This document shows, piece by piece, positions 1-7,102 of a DNA stretch of 21,208 nucleotides (positions within the stretch are counted from its first letter, which is position 1; each line of letters starts with the position of its first letter). Below the pieces are notes generated by a model, which made no database searches, was not told where the DNA came from, and worked only from the letters and a program-made list of their open reading frames with translations. The stretch lies in assembly GCA_021785095.1 (NCBI GenBank), contig JAJYGM010000500.1, positions 1-21,208 on the forward strand, in the 5' to 3' direction. Both the position numbers and the translations under genes were made by a program. This stretch comes from Actinomycetes bacterium (GTDB lineage Bacteria; Actinomycetota; Acidimicrobiia; Acidimicrobiales; Bog-793).

Positions 1-347
1 GGGAGCACAATCCGGACGTGGGTCTCATACCGCCGCATCGGACCGACACCGGCACCTACCTCGTCGCCGAGGTATTCGGTGCCCGTTCCATGATCTATGT
101 GAAGGACGAGGACGGCCTGTACAGCGACGACCCGAAGCGGGACCCGAGCGCCCGCTTCATACCGGAGATCGCCGCCGCGGACCTGCTCTCGGAGGACTTC
201 GACGACATCGTGATCGAGAGGGCGGTTCTCGAGTTCATGGGTCGGGCCCGGCACGTCCGCTCAGTGCACATCGTCAACGGCTTGGTGCCCGGCAACCTGA
301 CTCGGGCGCTCAAGGGCGAGCACGTCGGGACGATCATCCATGCGTGA
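1..347 (+). CDS. Molybdenum storage protein (MoSto) subunit, 3' part only
   Basis: This is the C-terminal part of an amino-acid-kinase-fold subunit of the molybdenum/tungsten storage protein. In Azotobacter this is a cytosolic alpha3-beta3 cage that packs polyoxomolybdate or tungstate clusters using ATP. The frame is open to the left edge, where it reads EHNPDVG, so the GTG at 18 is not the true start. Visible family landmarks are IPPHRTDTGTYLVAEVFG, the segment VKDEDGLYSDDPK, and the end VNGLVPGNLTRALKGEHVG. The neighbouring subunit has matching blocks (IPANRTDVG, VKDVDGLYSSDPK, VVNGTVPKMLSRAL), so the two are paralogues. From memory its C-terminus looks closer to MosB than MosA, but I do not assign the chain firmly. 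The stop codon is 10 bases before the next gene's preferred start, so the two are almost certainly cotranscribed. Confidence 0.85.
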   Translation, partial: EHNPDVGLIPPHRTDTGTYLVAEVFGARSMIYVKDEDGLYSDDPKRDPSARFIPEIAAADLLSEDFDDIVIERAVLEFMGRARHVRSVHIVNGLVPGNLTRALKGEHVGTIIHA

Positions 348-357
348 GGGAGATGGG

Positions 358-1242
358 ATGTCGGTAAACGAAGACGATCAGCTGGACCTCGGCGGGAACC
401 GCCACCTCTCGTCCCTCTTGATGCGAGACTCCCTGCTCTCGCAGGCGACCAGGCTCAGCACGGCGACCGACGTCGTGCCGCTCCTCCCGTTCGTGAAGGT
501 GATCAAGCTCGGCGGCCGAAGCATCATCGACCACGGCAGCGAACGCCTCGGCCCGGTGCTCGACGAGCTCGAGCTCGCGATGAGAGAGCACAAGATCATC
601 ATCGGGGTGGGCGGTGGGTCCCGGTCGAGGCACGTGTTCGGGGTCGGCCTCGACCTCGGTCTGCCGACCGGCGTGCTCGCCGCCCTCTCGGCCACCGACG
701 CTGAGCAGAACGCGCACATCGTGGCGGCGTTGCTGGCGCGCTTCGGCGTGGTGTCGCTCCCGCCACCGCTCGTGACGCATCTCCTCCCCGCCTTGCTCAG
801 CCTCGGCAACGCCGTCGTCGTGAACGGGGTGCCCCCGTTCGAGCTCTGGGAGCACCCTCCGATGATCGGGCGCATCCCCGCAAACCGGACCGACGTCGGC
901 ATGCACCTGCTCGCGGAGATCTGCGGAGCGGATCGCGTGATCTTGGTGAAGGACGTCGACGGGCTCTACTCGAGCGATCCGAAGACGGATGCCGGTGCTA
1001 CCCGCTTCGACCGGATGACCGTGGACGAGCTCCGGCAAGGCCGCCCGAAGACACTGCCCTTCGACGAATTGCTCCTCGATCTTCTCCCGCTCGGCCGCCA
1101 CTGCAGGACCGTGCAGGTCGTGAACGGCACCGTCCCGAAGATGCTCAGCAGAGCGCTCGAGGGTGAGCCGGTTGGCAGCTTGATCGAGGCGCCTCGCCCA
1201 CTTGGCGGCGAGCCGAGCGGGCCCGATCTCGACGTTGGCTAG
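358..1242 (+). CDS. Molybdenum storage protein (MoSto) subunit, complete
   Basis: This is a complete second MoSto subunit of 294 residues, slightly longer than the ~270-276 residues I recall for Azotobacter MosA/MosB. The kinase-fold landmarks run in order: VIKLGGRSIIDHG near the N-terminus (phosphate-binding glycines), IIIGVGGGSRSRHVFGVGLDLGLP, GVPPFELWEHPP, IPANRTDVGMHLLAEICG, and VKDVDGLYSSDPK. Start choice: GAGGGAG at 346-352 lies 5 bases before ATG 358, whereas the in-frame ATG at 340 has no such site and overlaps the upstream stop. The paired unequal subunits suggest a heterohexamer as in Azotobacter (inference). The C-terminal 15 or so residues (EAPRPLGGEPSGPDLDVG) extend past the family end seen in the upstream subunit. 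A substrate-binding lipoprotein gene follows after 12 bases. A distant uridylate-kinase-type function is the alternative, but the RTD..G and DGLY..DPK blocks favour MoSto. Confidence 0.86.
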   Translation: MSVNEDDQLDLGGNRHLSSLLMRDSLLSQATRLSTATDVVPLLPFVKVIKLGGRSIIDHGSERLGPVLDELELAMREHKIIIGVGGGSRSRHVFGVGLDLGLPTGVLAALSATDAEQNAHIVAALLARFGVVSLPPPLVTHLLPALLSLGNAVVVNGVPPFELWEHPPMIGRIPANRTDVGMHLLAEICGADRVILVKDVDGLYSSDPKTDAGATRFDRMTVDELRQGRPKTLPFDELLLDLLPLGRHCRTVQVVNGTVPKMLSRALEGEPVGSLIEAPRPLGGEPSGPDLDVG

Positions 1243-1254
1243 AGGAGTTTGGCC

Positions 1255-2559
1255 GTGGCAGCAGGAGATGACGAAGGACGCCTGAAGCCGGGCCAGCTGG
1301 GGAGACGCACCTTCCTCGGCTTGGCCACCCTCGGCGGGGCGGCTGTCGTCGGGGCTGCCTGCACACCCACGAGCACCCCTGGGGCGAAGCTCGCGGCGTC
1401 GGACGAGATCTCGCCCGCGAAGCATCCCGACCTGATCCGGGTCGCGACGGTGTACACCCCGTACTCGAGCGGGCTGCTGCCGATGCTCGCCCAGTCGTTC
1501 GAGTCCGTGAACCCCGCGCTGCGCGTGGAGTTCCAGCCCACGAACGACGTCTTCACGCCCGGGATCAACGGCGACGCCGATCTCCTGATCGTCCACTTCT
1601 TCCACGTCGGCCAGCCATCTCGGCATCCCGGCCGCACCGGTTCGCACACGAAGGTCAAGGGAGTGATCCCGGGAAGCGGAGAGGGACCGGGCACCGGCGG
1701 GGGCGCGGGCTCGGGCTCCGGCGGGGGCTCGGGCGCCGGCGGGCGTTCGGGTTCGGGCTCCGGCGGCGGAGGCCACGGGAGCTCGTCGAGCGTCATTCCC
1801 GGGAGTGGCGAGGGTGGGGGCACAGGTGGCGGCGGCGGTCCCGGCTCCGGGGTGATCCCCGGAAGCGGCGAGGGCCATCGTCACGGGAACGGCTCGGGGG
1901 GTGGAGGTGGCCTCGGCACAGGCGCGGTGGCGAGCGCAGCGCTGCTCCCGGGCAACATGACCTTCCCGGCCGGCGCGAGCTCGGGGACCATGACGACCGG
2001 CGCCTTCGTCCTCGAAGGCTACGGCCTCTGGCCGATGGCCGTCTTCGCGAACCAGGCTGTTCTCGTCGGGCCGGTCTCGGATCCCGCAGGCGTGAGGGGC
2101 CTGTCGAGCGGCACCGAGGCGGTCCGACGTATCGCGAGCCACGGGAGCGAATTCCTCGCGGCCGCGCTCGACGTGAGGATCGACTTCCTCGACCAGCTGC
2201 TGGTATCGGCCGCCAAGGTGGAGCAGGGCGCGTGGTACGTCCGATCGACTGCAGTGGGGACAGCTCTCCTGCAAGAGGCCGCCAGGCTCGGTGCCTATAC
2301 CGTCTGGGGCGACGAGAGCGCGTCGCTCGGAGTGGTCGAGGGAAAGCTCGAGCCGCTCGTGACGACGGATCCCGTCCTGCAGCGCACCATGGTGAGCATC
2401 ATCGTGAACCCGCAGCGCGTGGCCGGTGTCAACGCCCCAGGTGCCCGTTCCTTCCAGGAGTACCTGACCACACCGGCGGCTCAGGCTGCGGTGTTGGATT
2501 TCAGAGAGCCCGGGTTTGCGAACCCCACGTTCTGGCCCGCCGCCGCCACGAGCGCATAG
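1255..2559 (+). CDS. TupA-like (tungstate/molybdate) substrate-binding lipoprotein with glycine-rich insertion
   Basis: This is an exported, probably membrane-anchored binding protein of 434 residues. The N-terminus has a Tat-like GRRTFLGL at residues 16-23, a hydrophobic stretch, and Cys36 after VGAA, so it may be a Tat lipoprotein. Residues ~55-118 match the first TupA lobe (GLLPMLAQSFESVNPALRV, then GDADLLIVH). Residues ~240-430 match the second lobe (VGPVSDPAGVRGL, AVRRIASHG, GAYTVWGDESASLG, VNPQRVAGVN, then a T/SP-AQAAVLDF end). Between the lobes lies ~90 residues of Gly/Ser-rich sequence with three VIPGSGEG repeats. Where TupA proteins normally have a SRGDxSGTH ligand motif, this one reads FLAAALDVRIDF, so canonical oxyanion binding may be lost. 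AGAGGAG at 1241-1247 sits 7 bases before GTG 1255; the TTG at 1249 is too close. There is no tupB or tupC neighbour. Confidence 0.78.
   Translation: MAAGDDEGRLKPGQLGRRTFLGLATLGGAAVVGAACTPTSTPGAKLAASDEISPAKHPDLIRVATVYTPYSSGLLPMLAQSFESVNPALRVEFQPTNDVFTPGINGDADLLIVHFFHVGQPSRHPGRTGSHTKVKGVIPGSGEGPGTGGGAGSGSGGGSGAGGRSGSGSGGGGHGSSSSVIPGSGEGGGTGGGGGPGSGVIPGSGEGHRHGNGSGGGGGLGTGAVASAALLPGNMTFPAGASSGTMTTGAFVLEGYGLWPMAVFANQAVLVGPVSDPAGVRGLSSGTEAVRRIASHGSEFLAAALDVRIDFLDQLLVSAAKVEQGAWYVRSTAVGTALLQEAARLGAYTVWGDESASLGVVEGKLEPLVTTDPVLQRTMVSIIVNPQRVAGVNAPGARSFQEYLTTPAAQAAVLDFREPGFANPTFWPAAATSA
1663..1875 (+). repeat. Glycine-rich coding segment with three VIPGSGEG repeats
   Basis: Three copies of the octapeptide VIPGSGEG are encoded at 1663-1686, 1792-1815 and 1852-1875, separated by Gly/Ser tracts. 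Copies 1 and 2 differ by synonymous changes in 7 of 8 codons, for example GTG/GTC, ATC/ATT and AGC/AGT. The repeat is therefore conserved at protein level but not as DNA. The segment lies between the two lobes of the TupA-like protein. Confidence 0.9.
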
Positions 2560-2577
2560 CGGTCCCGCGACGATGAG

Positions 2578-4113
2578 GTGCCGGCGTCGCGAGCGGCACG
2601 ACCGGCGGCCATGTCCGAGCTGATCCGTCGCTTGCGGCCCGGCATCGGGCGCGATCTCGGGATCGTGCTCGCAGCGAGGGCCTTCCTCGGCGGAGCCCGC
2701 GCTCTCGCGGGTGTCGTCGCGGCGCTCTATCTGGCATCGGTCGGTTTCTCGGCGCTGAGGATCGGTGTGACGTTCCTCGTCATGACGGCCGCCTCCGCCG
2801 TCCTGGCCGTGGCAGTGGGCGCGCTTGCCGACCGGGTCGACCAGCGAGCACTGCTCGTGGCTTCACCCCTCCTGCTCACCGCCGGGGCGCTGATGATGGC
2901 CTACTCGGGCCAGGCGATCGTGCTCGAGGTGGGGATCGCCCTCGGGAGCATCGGGCGCGGGCAGGGAGCCGGCGGAGCCTCGGTCGGGCCGCACCAACCC
3001 GCCGAATCGGCCTATGTCTCGGCGATAGTGCCTGCTCTCCGGCGGAACTCGACCTTCGCCTGGCTGGCGATCGCCTCGACTGGAGGCGCCCTGCTCGGTA
3101 GCCTCCTCGCGGGTACGGCGCGGGCGGTTGGGTTCTCGAGCGCTCCGACGGCGGCCATGGTGAGGAGTGCCACCGTCTCGTACCGTCCTGCGTTCCTCTT
3201 CGTCGCGTGGCTGGCCGCGGCGGCGTCGTTCCTCGCCGCGTGGCTGGGGCGCGCCCCGGAGCCACCGGCTGAGCCGGCTGCGCTCCCGGGCGGGGCTGCG
3301 GTTCCGGGCGGGGCTGCGGTCCCGGGCGGGGCTGCGGTCTCCGAGCAGGAGCCCGAAGGGCGGCGGGCGCCCCGGACGCGCACTGCAGGGGCGGAGCAGG
3401 GCGGCCGCGGACGGGAGTCGGTCGTCGTCCCGCGCCGGTCCTGGCGGGTCCTGTGGCGGTTGCTCCTCACCAATTCCACCAACGGGCTGGCAACTGTCGT
3501 CGTAGGGCCGCTCTTCGCCTACTGGCTCCACCGCAGGTTCGGCCCGACGCCCGGCGAGATCGGTGTCGTGTACGCGATAGCGAACGGCGTATCGCTGGCC
3601 GCACTGCTGGCAGCCTCGCCGCTCGCCCGGCGCGTCGGCACGGTGAGGTCCGTGGCAGTGCTCCGAGCCGCTCAAGGGCTTCTGCTGCTGCCCCTTGCCT
3701 TCGCGCCGGACTTCGCCGTCGCGGGTGTCGTGTTCTCGCTCCGTCAACTCGTGCAGCGACTCGGCATGCCGCTCAGGCAGTCGTACGTACAGGGCGTCGC
3801 ACATGCTTCCGAGCGTGGCCGGATGGCTGCCTGGTCGAACCTGCCCTCTCAGGGCGTGCAGGCGGGGGCGCATGCCTTGGTGGGGTACTTGTTCGAGGAG
3901 GTGAGCCTCGCCGTGCCGTTCCTGATAGCGGCGGCTGCACAGGTGACGAACGCTGCCCTCTGGGCTGGTCTCCTCGGTCCGATCCGTCCGCCCGAGGAGC
4001 AGCTGCGTTCGCCCGGCTCCGGCACGGGCGGCGGACACGGCCGAGGGCTGGGCTACGAGGCGGCACTCCCGCTCACCCTCACGCCTCCCGTTCCCGGCGT
4101 CCCACCGACGTAG
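2578..4113 (+). CDS. MFS-family membrane transporter
   Basis: This 511-residue polytopic inner-membrane protein has the hydrophobic pattern of a major facilitator superfamily permease. The N-terminal bundle is residues ~15-225 and includes GALADRVDQRALL, which resembles the MFS loop 2-3 motif. A long, charged, low-complexity cytoplasmic linker at ~230-285 follows, then the C-terminal bundle at ~290-480. The linker holds three PGGAA units encoded by near-identical 18-bp repeats. The substrate cannot be read from the sequence. It lies 18 bases after the TupA-like gene on the same strand, so export or uptake linked to Mo/W is possible but unproven. The start is uncertain: GTG 2578 and ATG 2611 both fit and neither has a clear Shine-Dalgarno. 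The C-terminal tail is Gly/Pro-rich. Confidence 0.8.
   Translation: MPASRAARPAAMSELIRRLRPGIGRDLGIVLAARAFLGGARALAGVVAALYLASVGFSALRIGVTFLVMTAASAVLAVAVGALADRVDQRALLVASPLLLTAGALMMAYSGQAIVLEVGIALGSIGRGQGAGGASVGPHQPAESAYVSAIVPALRRNSTFAWLAIASTGGALLGSLLAGTARAVGFSSAPTAAMVRSATVSYRPAFLFVAWLAAAASFLAAWLGRAPEPPAEPAALPGGAAVPGGAAVPGGAAVSEQEPEGRRAPRTRTAGAEQGGRGRESVVVPRRSWRVLWRLLLTNSTNGLATVVVGPLFAYWLHRRFGPTPGEIGVVYAIANGVSLAALLAASPLARRVGTVRSVAVLRAAQGLLLLPLAFAPDFAVAGVVFSLRQLVQRLGMPLRQSYVQGVAHASERGRMAAWSNLPSQGVQAGAHALVGYLFEEVSLAVPFLIAAAAQVTNAALWAGLLGPIRPPEEQLRSPGSGTGGGHGRGLGYEAALPLTLTPPVPGVPPT
3283..3336 (+). repeat. 18-bp tandem repeat, three copies, in the MFS linker
   Basis: Three direct copies start at 3283, 3301 and 3319. 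Each reads G/C-T-N-CCGGGCGGGGCTGCG, and they differ only in the first three bases. They encode (L/V)PGGAA three times in the central cytoplasmic loop. The near-identity suggests recent slippage expansion, so copy number may vary between strains. Confidence 0.88.
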
Positions 4114-4227
4114 TCGAGGTCGCCGCAACACGGCAGAGGCCGCGCAATCCGGCGCGCGACCCTTTCTCACGCGGCGTTGCGCCGAACCATCGGTGCAGCG
4201 CCAGCTGGACCGGACTATCGTCCGCCC
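4114..4227. other. Short intergenic region before the secreted repeat protein
   Basis: This stretch lies between the MFS gene and the preferred ATG of the next gene. I see no convincing Shine-Dalgarno and no terminator hairpin with a T-tract. The only signal I can support is the TATCGT hexamer near its end, listed separately. The reading frame of the next gene is open back to 4177 but has no family sequence there. Confidence 0.5.
4216..4221 (+). promoter_or_regulatory. Candidate -10 box for a leaderless transcript
   Basis: TATCGT (TANNNT type) ends exactly 6 bases before ATG 4228, which would place the transcription start at or next to the ATG. No clear -35 hexamer is visible. Support comes from the same arrangement at several other first genes in this window. 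Confidence 0.45.
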
Positions 4228-7011
4228 ATGCGCACGACTCGACGTCTGTTCCTGATCGCGGTTCCGACATCGGTGCTTGCACTGACGACGGCCTTGGCGG
4301 TCCCGGCCCTCTTCCGTTCACCGAGCTCGAGCGCCGGGGCGTCGGGCAACGCGCTCACGACCGCCAGCACCAGCTGGCGGCTGCAGGCTCCGGTCGGGTT
4401 CACACCGTACGAGTACCACGGGTCGAGCTGCGTGAAGGGGACGAAGACGTGCTGGGTCGTCGGCGGAACCTTCGGCGCCGTCCCCCAGATCGCGAAGACG
4501 ACCAACGGAGGGCAGAGCTGGAGCCCCGAGGAAGACATCGGCCCGATGCAGAACGGCCTCGACGGCATCTCCTGCCCAACGTCTTCCCGATGCGTCGCAG
4601 TCGGGGCGCAGATGGGCCAACCGCAGGACGAACAGGAGCCGAGTGCGGTGCGCACGACCAACGGTGGGCGCAGCTGGTCCTTCCTCACGATGCCTGCATC
4701 GGTCTTCACGTCGGCCAGGGCAAATCTGAAGGGCGTCTCGTGCGGCTCGAGCAGCGACTGCGTCGCTGTCGGACTGGGCGGGCTCGTCATCACGACGACG
4801 GACTTCGGAAGCTCGTGGAAGGTCGCGACCTCCGGCACGACCAAAGAGCTCACCGGGGCCTCCTGCCCGACTGCCACGACCTGCTTCGCCGTGGGCTACG
4901 GCGGCACGGTGCTGAAGAGCACTGACGGCGGCACGTCGTGGAGTGCCGAGACCTCGCCCAACGGCAACGACTTGTATGCCGTCTCGTGCCCGACGCGCAG
5001 CGCCTGCGTCGCGACTGGCAGTTCGGGCACGGTGATCGCAACGACCGACGGCGGCTCGTCCTGGAGCCCCCAGACATCGACCGTGAACCAAGACCTGTGG
5101 GGCGTGTCCTGTGCGAGCACGACCTCGTGCGTGGCCGCGGGCGCCTCAGGTGCCATCGTCTACACGACTGACGGTGGGACGTTGTGGGCGGCAGGGACGT
5201 CCGGCTCGACGGCGACGATCCCTTCGATCGCGTGCTACAGCACCTCGGGGTGCGTCGCGGGCACGAGCCACGTGAACTCGACGACGGGCGCGGATGTGCT
5301 CTACACGACCGACGGCGGGAAGAGCTGGGGGATGAAAGAGCCGCGTACGCTTGTGCGCAAACTCGGCACGACCGGGGGCGACTCCATCTCGTGCCCGGCG
5401 CCGACGCAGTGCTTCGCCGTCGGCGGTGCGGGGCCGATCAACGGCGGTGCCGGTGCCGACGTGATCTTCGAGACGCTGGACGGCATCCACTGGTTCCAGG
5501 TGTACCAGGGGGCTGCCGGGACGGGCGCCCTGCACGCGATCTCGTGCGCGAGCACGTCTGACTGCATCGTCACGGGCTACGAAAAGACCGCGAATACCGG
5601 CGTGATCCTTGCCACCACGAACGGCGGGGTGACCTGGAAGTCTCAGACGTCGGGGACCTCCGAGAGACTGTGGGGAGTCTCCTGCCCGGCGGTGAGCACC
5701 TGCTTCATCCTCGGGAACGCCGGGACCATCCTGCACACGACCGACGGGGGAGCCGTTTGGACGGCACAGGCATCCGGCGCATCCGATTCGCTCTACGGCG
5801 TCTCCTGTCCGACCACGAGTGTCTGCGTCGTCGTCGGAGAACGCAGCACCGTCCTGCACACTTCCAACGGTGGGTCGACGTGGGTCCCCCAGACGAGCCC
5901 TGTCACCACGAATCTGCACGGCGTCTCGTGCCACGACACCCTGCACTGCGTGATCACGGGGTTCCCGAGCTCGGGCAATGTGGCCGGCATCTTGTACACG
6001 ACCGACGGCGGCACCACGTGGAAGCAGCCGTCGCCGGCGATCTCGGTTCCCACGAACGAGACCTGGGGCCTGCCCAGCGTCTCGTGCCGGAACGACTCGG
6101 ATTGCACGGCGACCGGCGGCACAGGCTTCGATGCGCCGGGGCATCCGCCGCTCATTCTCTCCACGACCGACGGCGGAGCCCAGTGGAAGAGGGACGTTCC
6201 GCCCTCGCGTGCCCACGGCACCCCGGGTGTCTCCTGCACGAAGTACGGCTGCTGGGCGACGGGCTTCGGCGGCGCCATCGTCTCGAGCTTCACGCCACCG
6301 CTCGGCTACTGGATCGCCGGCTCGAACGGAGCGGTCGCGCACTTCCACGCCTCGAGCGGCTTCGGCTCGCCACGCAAGGTGAGCGACGTCGTCGGGATCG
6401 CCGCGACGCCCGACGGCGGGGGATACTGGCTTGCAGGGCGGAACGGGGCCGTGTTCCACTTCGGGGGCGCGAAGTACTACGGCTCGGCACGCACGAGCAA
6501 GGTCGACGACATCGTCGGGATCGCCACGACCGAAGACGGCCGCGGCTACTGGCTGGCCGGGGCGAACGGCCACGTCTTCCACTACGGGGACGCGAAGGGA
6601 TACGGCTCAGCACGCCGGGTGAAGGACATCGTCGCCATCGCCTCGACCCCCGACGGGCGCGGTTACTGGCTGGCCGGGGCGAACGGCCACGTCTACCACT
6701 TCGGAGACGCCAAGGGCTACGGCTCGGCCTCGCACCTCAAGTACGCCATCGTCGCCATGGCGACAACGACTGCTGGGAACGGCTACTGGCTGGCGGCCGC
6801 CAACGGGTCGGTCTTCCGTTTCGGAGCCGCCAGGTTCCACGGTTCGGCCGCCCACGAGCAGCTCGCCTCCCCGATCGTCGGCATGGCAGCCACGGCCTTC
6901 GGCGACGGCTACTGGCTCGTCGAGAAGAACGGGTCGGTCTTCGCCTACGGTGCCGCCAAGTGGCTCGGCCGGCCCCACGTGTCGGACATCATCGGGATGG
7001 CGCGCTTCTAG
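4228..7011 (+). CDS. Secreted beta-propeller-like repeat protein (14 Cys-paired BNR/Ycf48-like + 6 GYWL repeats)
   Basis: This is a 927-residue exported protein of unknown function. The N-terminus MRTTRRLFLIAVP plus a hydrophobic stretch to residue ~27 is a signal sequence, possibly Tat (RRLFL). Residues ~66-690 hold 14 repeats of the form SC-x5/7-C-x-A-x-G...TTDGG-x-x-W...LxGV. Each starts with a cysteine pair, which suggests one disulfide per repeat in the oxidising exterior (inference). TTDGGxxW is the BNR/Ycf48-type turn found in beta-propellers. Residues ~690-927 hold 6 repeats of GYWLAGANGHVFHFGDAKGYGSA type, common in large actinobacterial surface proteins. The counts fit two seven-bladed propellers followed by a six-bladed one. 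ATG 4228 is chosen over the frame start at 4177 because the signal peptide begins there. There is no anchor at the C-terminus. Despite the Ycf48 resemblance there is no photosynthesis context, so that function should not be assumed. Confidence 0.85.
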   Translation: MRTTRRLFLIAVPTSVLALTTALAVPALFRSPSSSAGASGNALTTASTSWRLQAPVGFTPYEYHGSSCVKGTKTCWVVGGTFGAVPQIAKTTNGGQSWSPEEDIGPMQNGLDGISCPTSSRCVAVGAQMGQPQDEQEPSAVRTTNGGRSWSFLTMPASVFTSARANLKGVSCGSSSDCVAVGLGGLVITTTDFGSSWKVATSGTTKELTGASCPTATTCFAVGYGGTVLKSTDGGTSWSAETSPNGNDLYAVSCPTRSACVATGSSGTVIATTDGGSSWSPQTSTVNQDLWGVSCASTTSCVAAGASGAIVYTTDGGTLWAAGTSGSTATIPSIACYSTSGCVAGTSHVNSTTGADVLYTTDGGKSWGMKEPRTLVRKLGTTGGDSISCPAPTQCFAVGGAGPINGGAGADVIFETLDGIHWFQVYQGAAGTGALHAISCASTSDCIVTGYEKTANTGVILATTNGGVTWKSQTSGTSERLWGVSCPAVSTCFILGNAGTILHTTDGGAVWTAQASGASDSLYGVSCPTTSVCVVVGERSTVLHTSNGGSTWVPQTSPVTTNLHGVSCHDTLHCVITGFPSSGNVAGILYTTDGGTTWKQPSPAISVPTNETWGLPSVSCRNDSDCTATGGTGFDAPGHPPLILSTTDGGAQWKRDVPPSRAHGTPGVSCTKYGCWATGFGGAIVSSFTPPLGYWIAGSNGAVAHFHASSGFGSPRKVSDVVGIAATPDGGGYWLAGRNGAVFHFGGAKYYGSARTSKVDDIVGIATTEDGRGYWLAGANGHVFHYGDAKGYGSARRVKDIVAIASTPDGRGYWLAGANGHVYHFGDAKGYGSASHLKYAIVAMATTTAGNGYWLAAANGSVFRFGAARFHGSAAHEQLASPIVGMAATAFGDGYWLVEKNGSVFAYGAAKWLGRPHVSDIIGMARF

Positions 7012-7058
7012 CGCTGAGATTCCCGCCTAGCGACCCGAGCCGGCGCGGACGGACGGAG

Positions 7059-7089
7059 CAGGCTGGCCAGCACTCAGCTGGTCAGCCTG
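7059..7089. terminator. Hairpin between convergent genes, probable bidirectional terminator
   Basis: CAGGCTGGCCAG (7059-7070) pairs with CTGGTCAGCCTG (7078-7089) across a 7-base loop. This gives a 12-bp stem with a single G-U in one orientation (A-C mismatch in the other). It sits in the 91-base gap between the stop of the repeat protein and the stop of the minus-strand regulator. There is no T-tract, as is common in high-GC actinobacteria. Confidence 0.6.
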
Positions 7090-7102
7090 CGATGGCCGCT
7101 CA

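Noticed and set aside
334..2274. Long minus-strand open frame (646 codons) opposite the MoSto and TupA-like genes
   Set aside because: It is rich in Arg, Ala, Gly and His in the way of GC-rich antisense shadow, has no family motif, and both strands cannot plausibly code here given the clear + strand proteins.
4228..7011. Photosystem II assembly factor Ycf48
   Set aside because: Only the generic TTDGGxxW propeller turn is shared; length, cysteine pairs, GYWL repeats and context do not fit a photosynthetic role.
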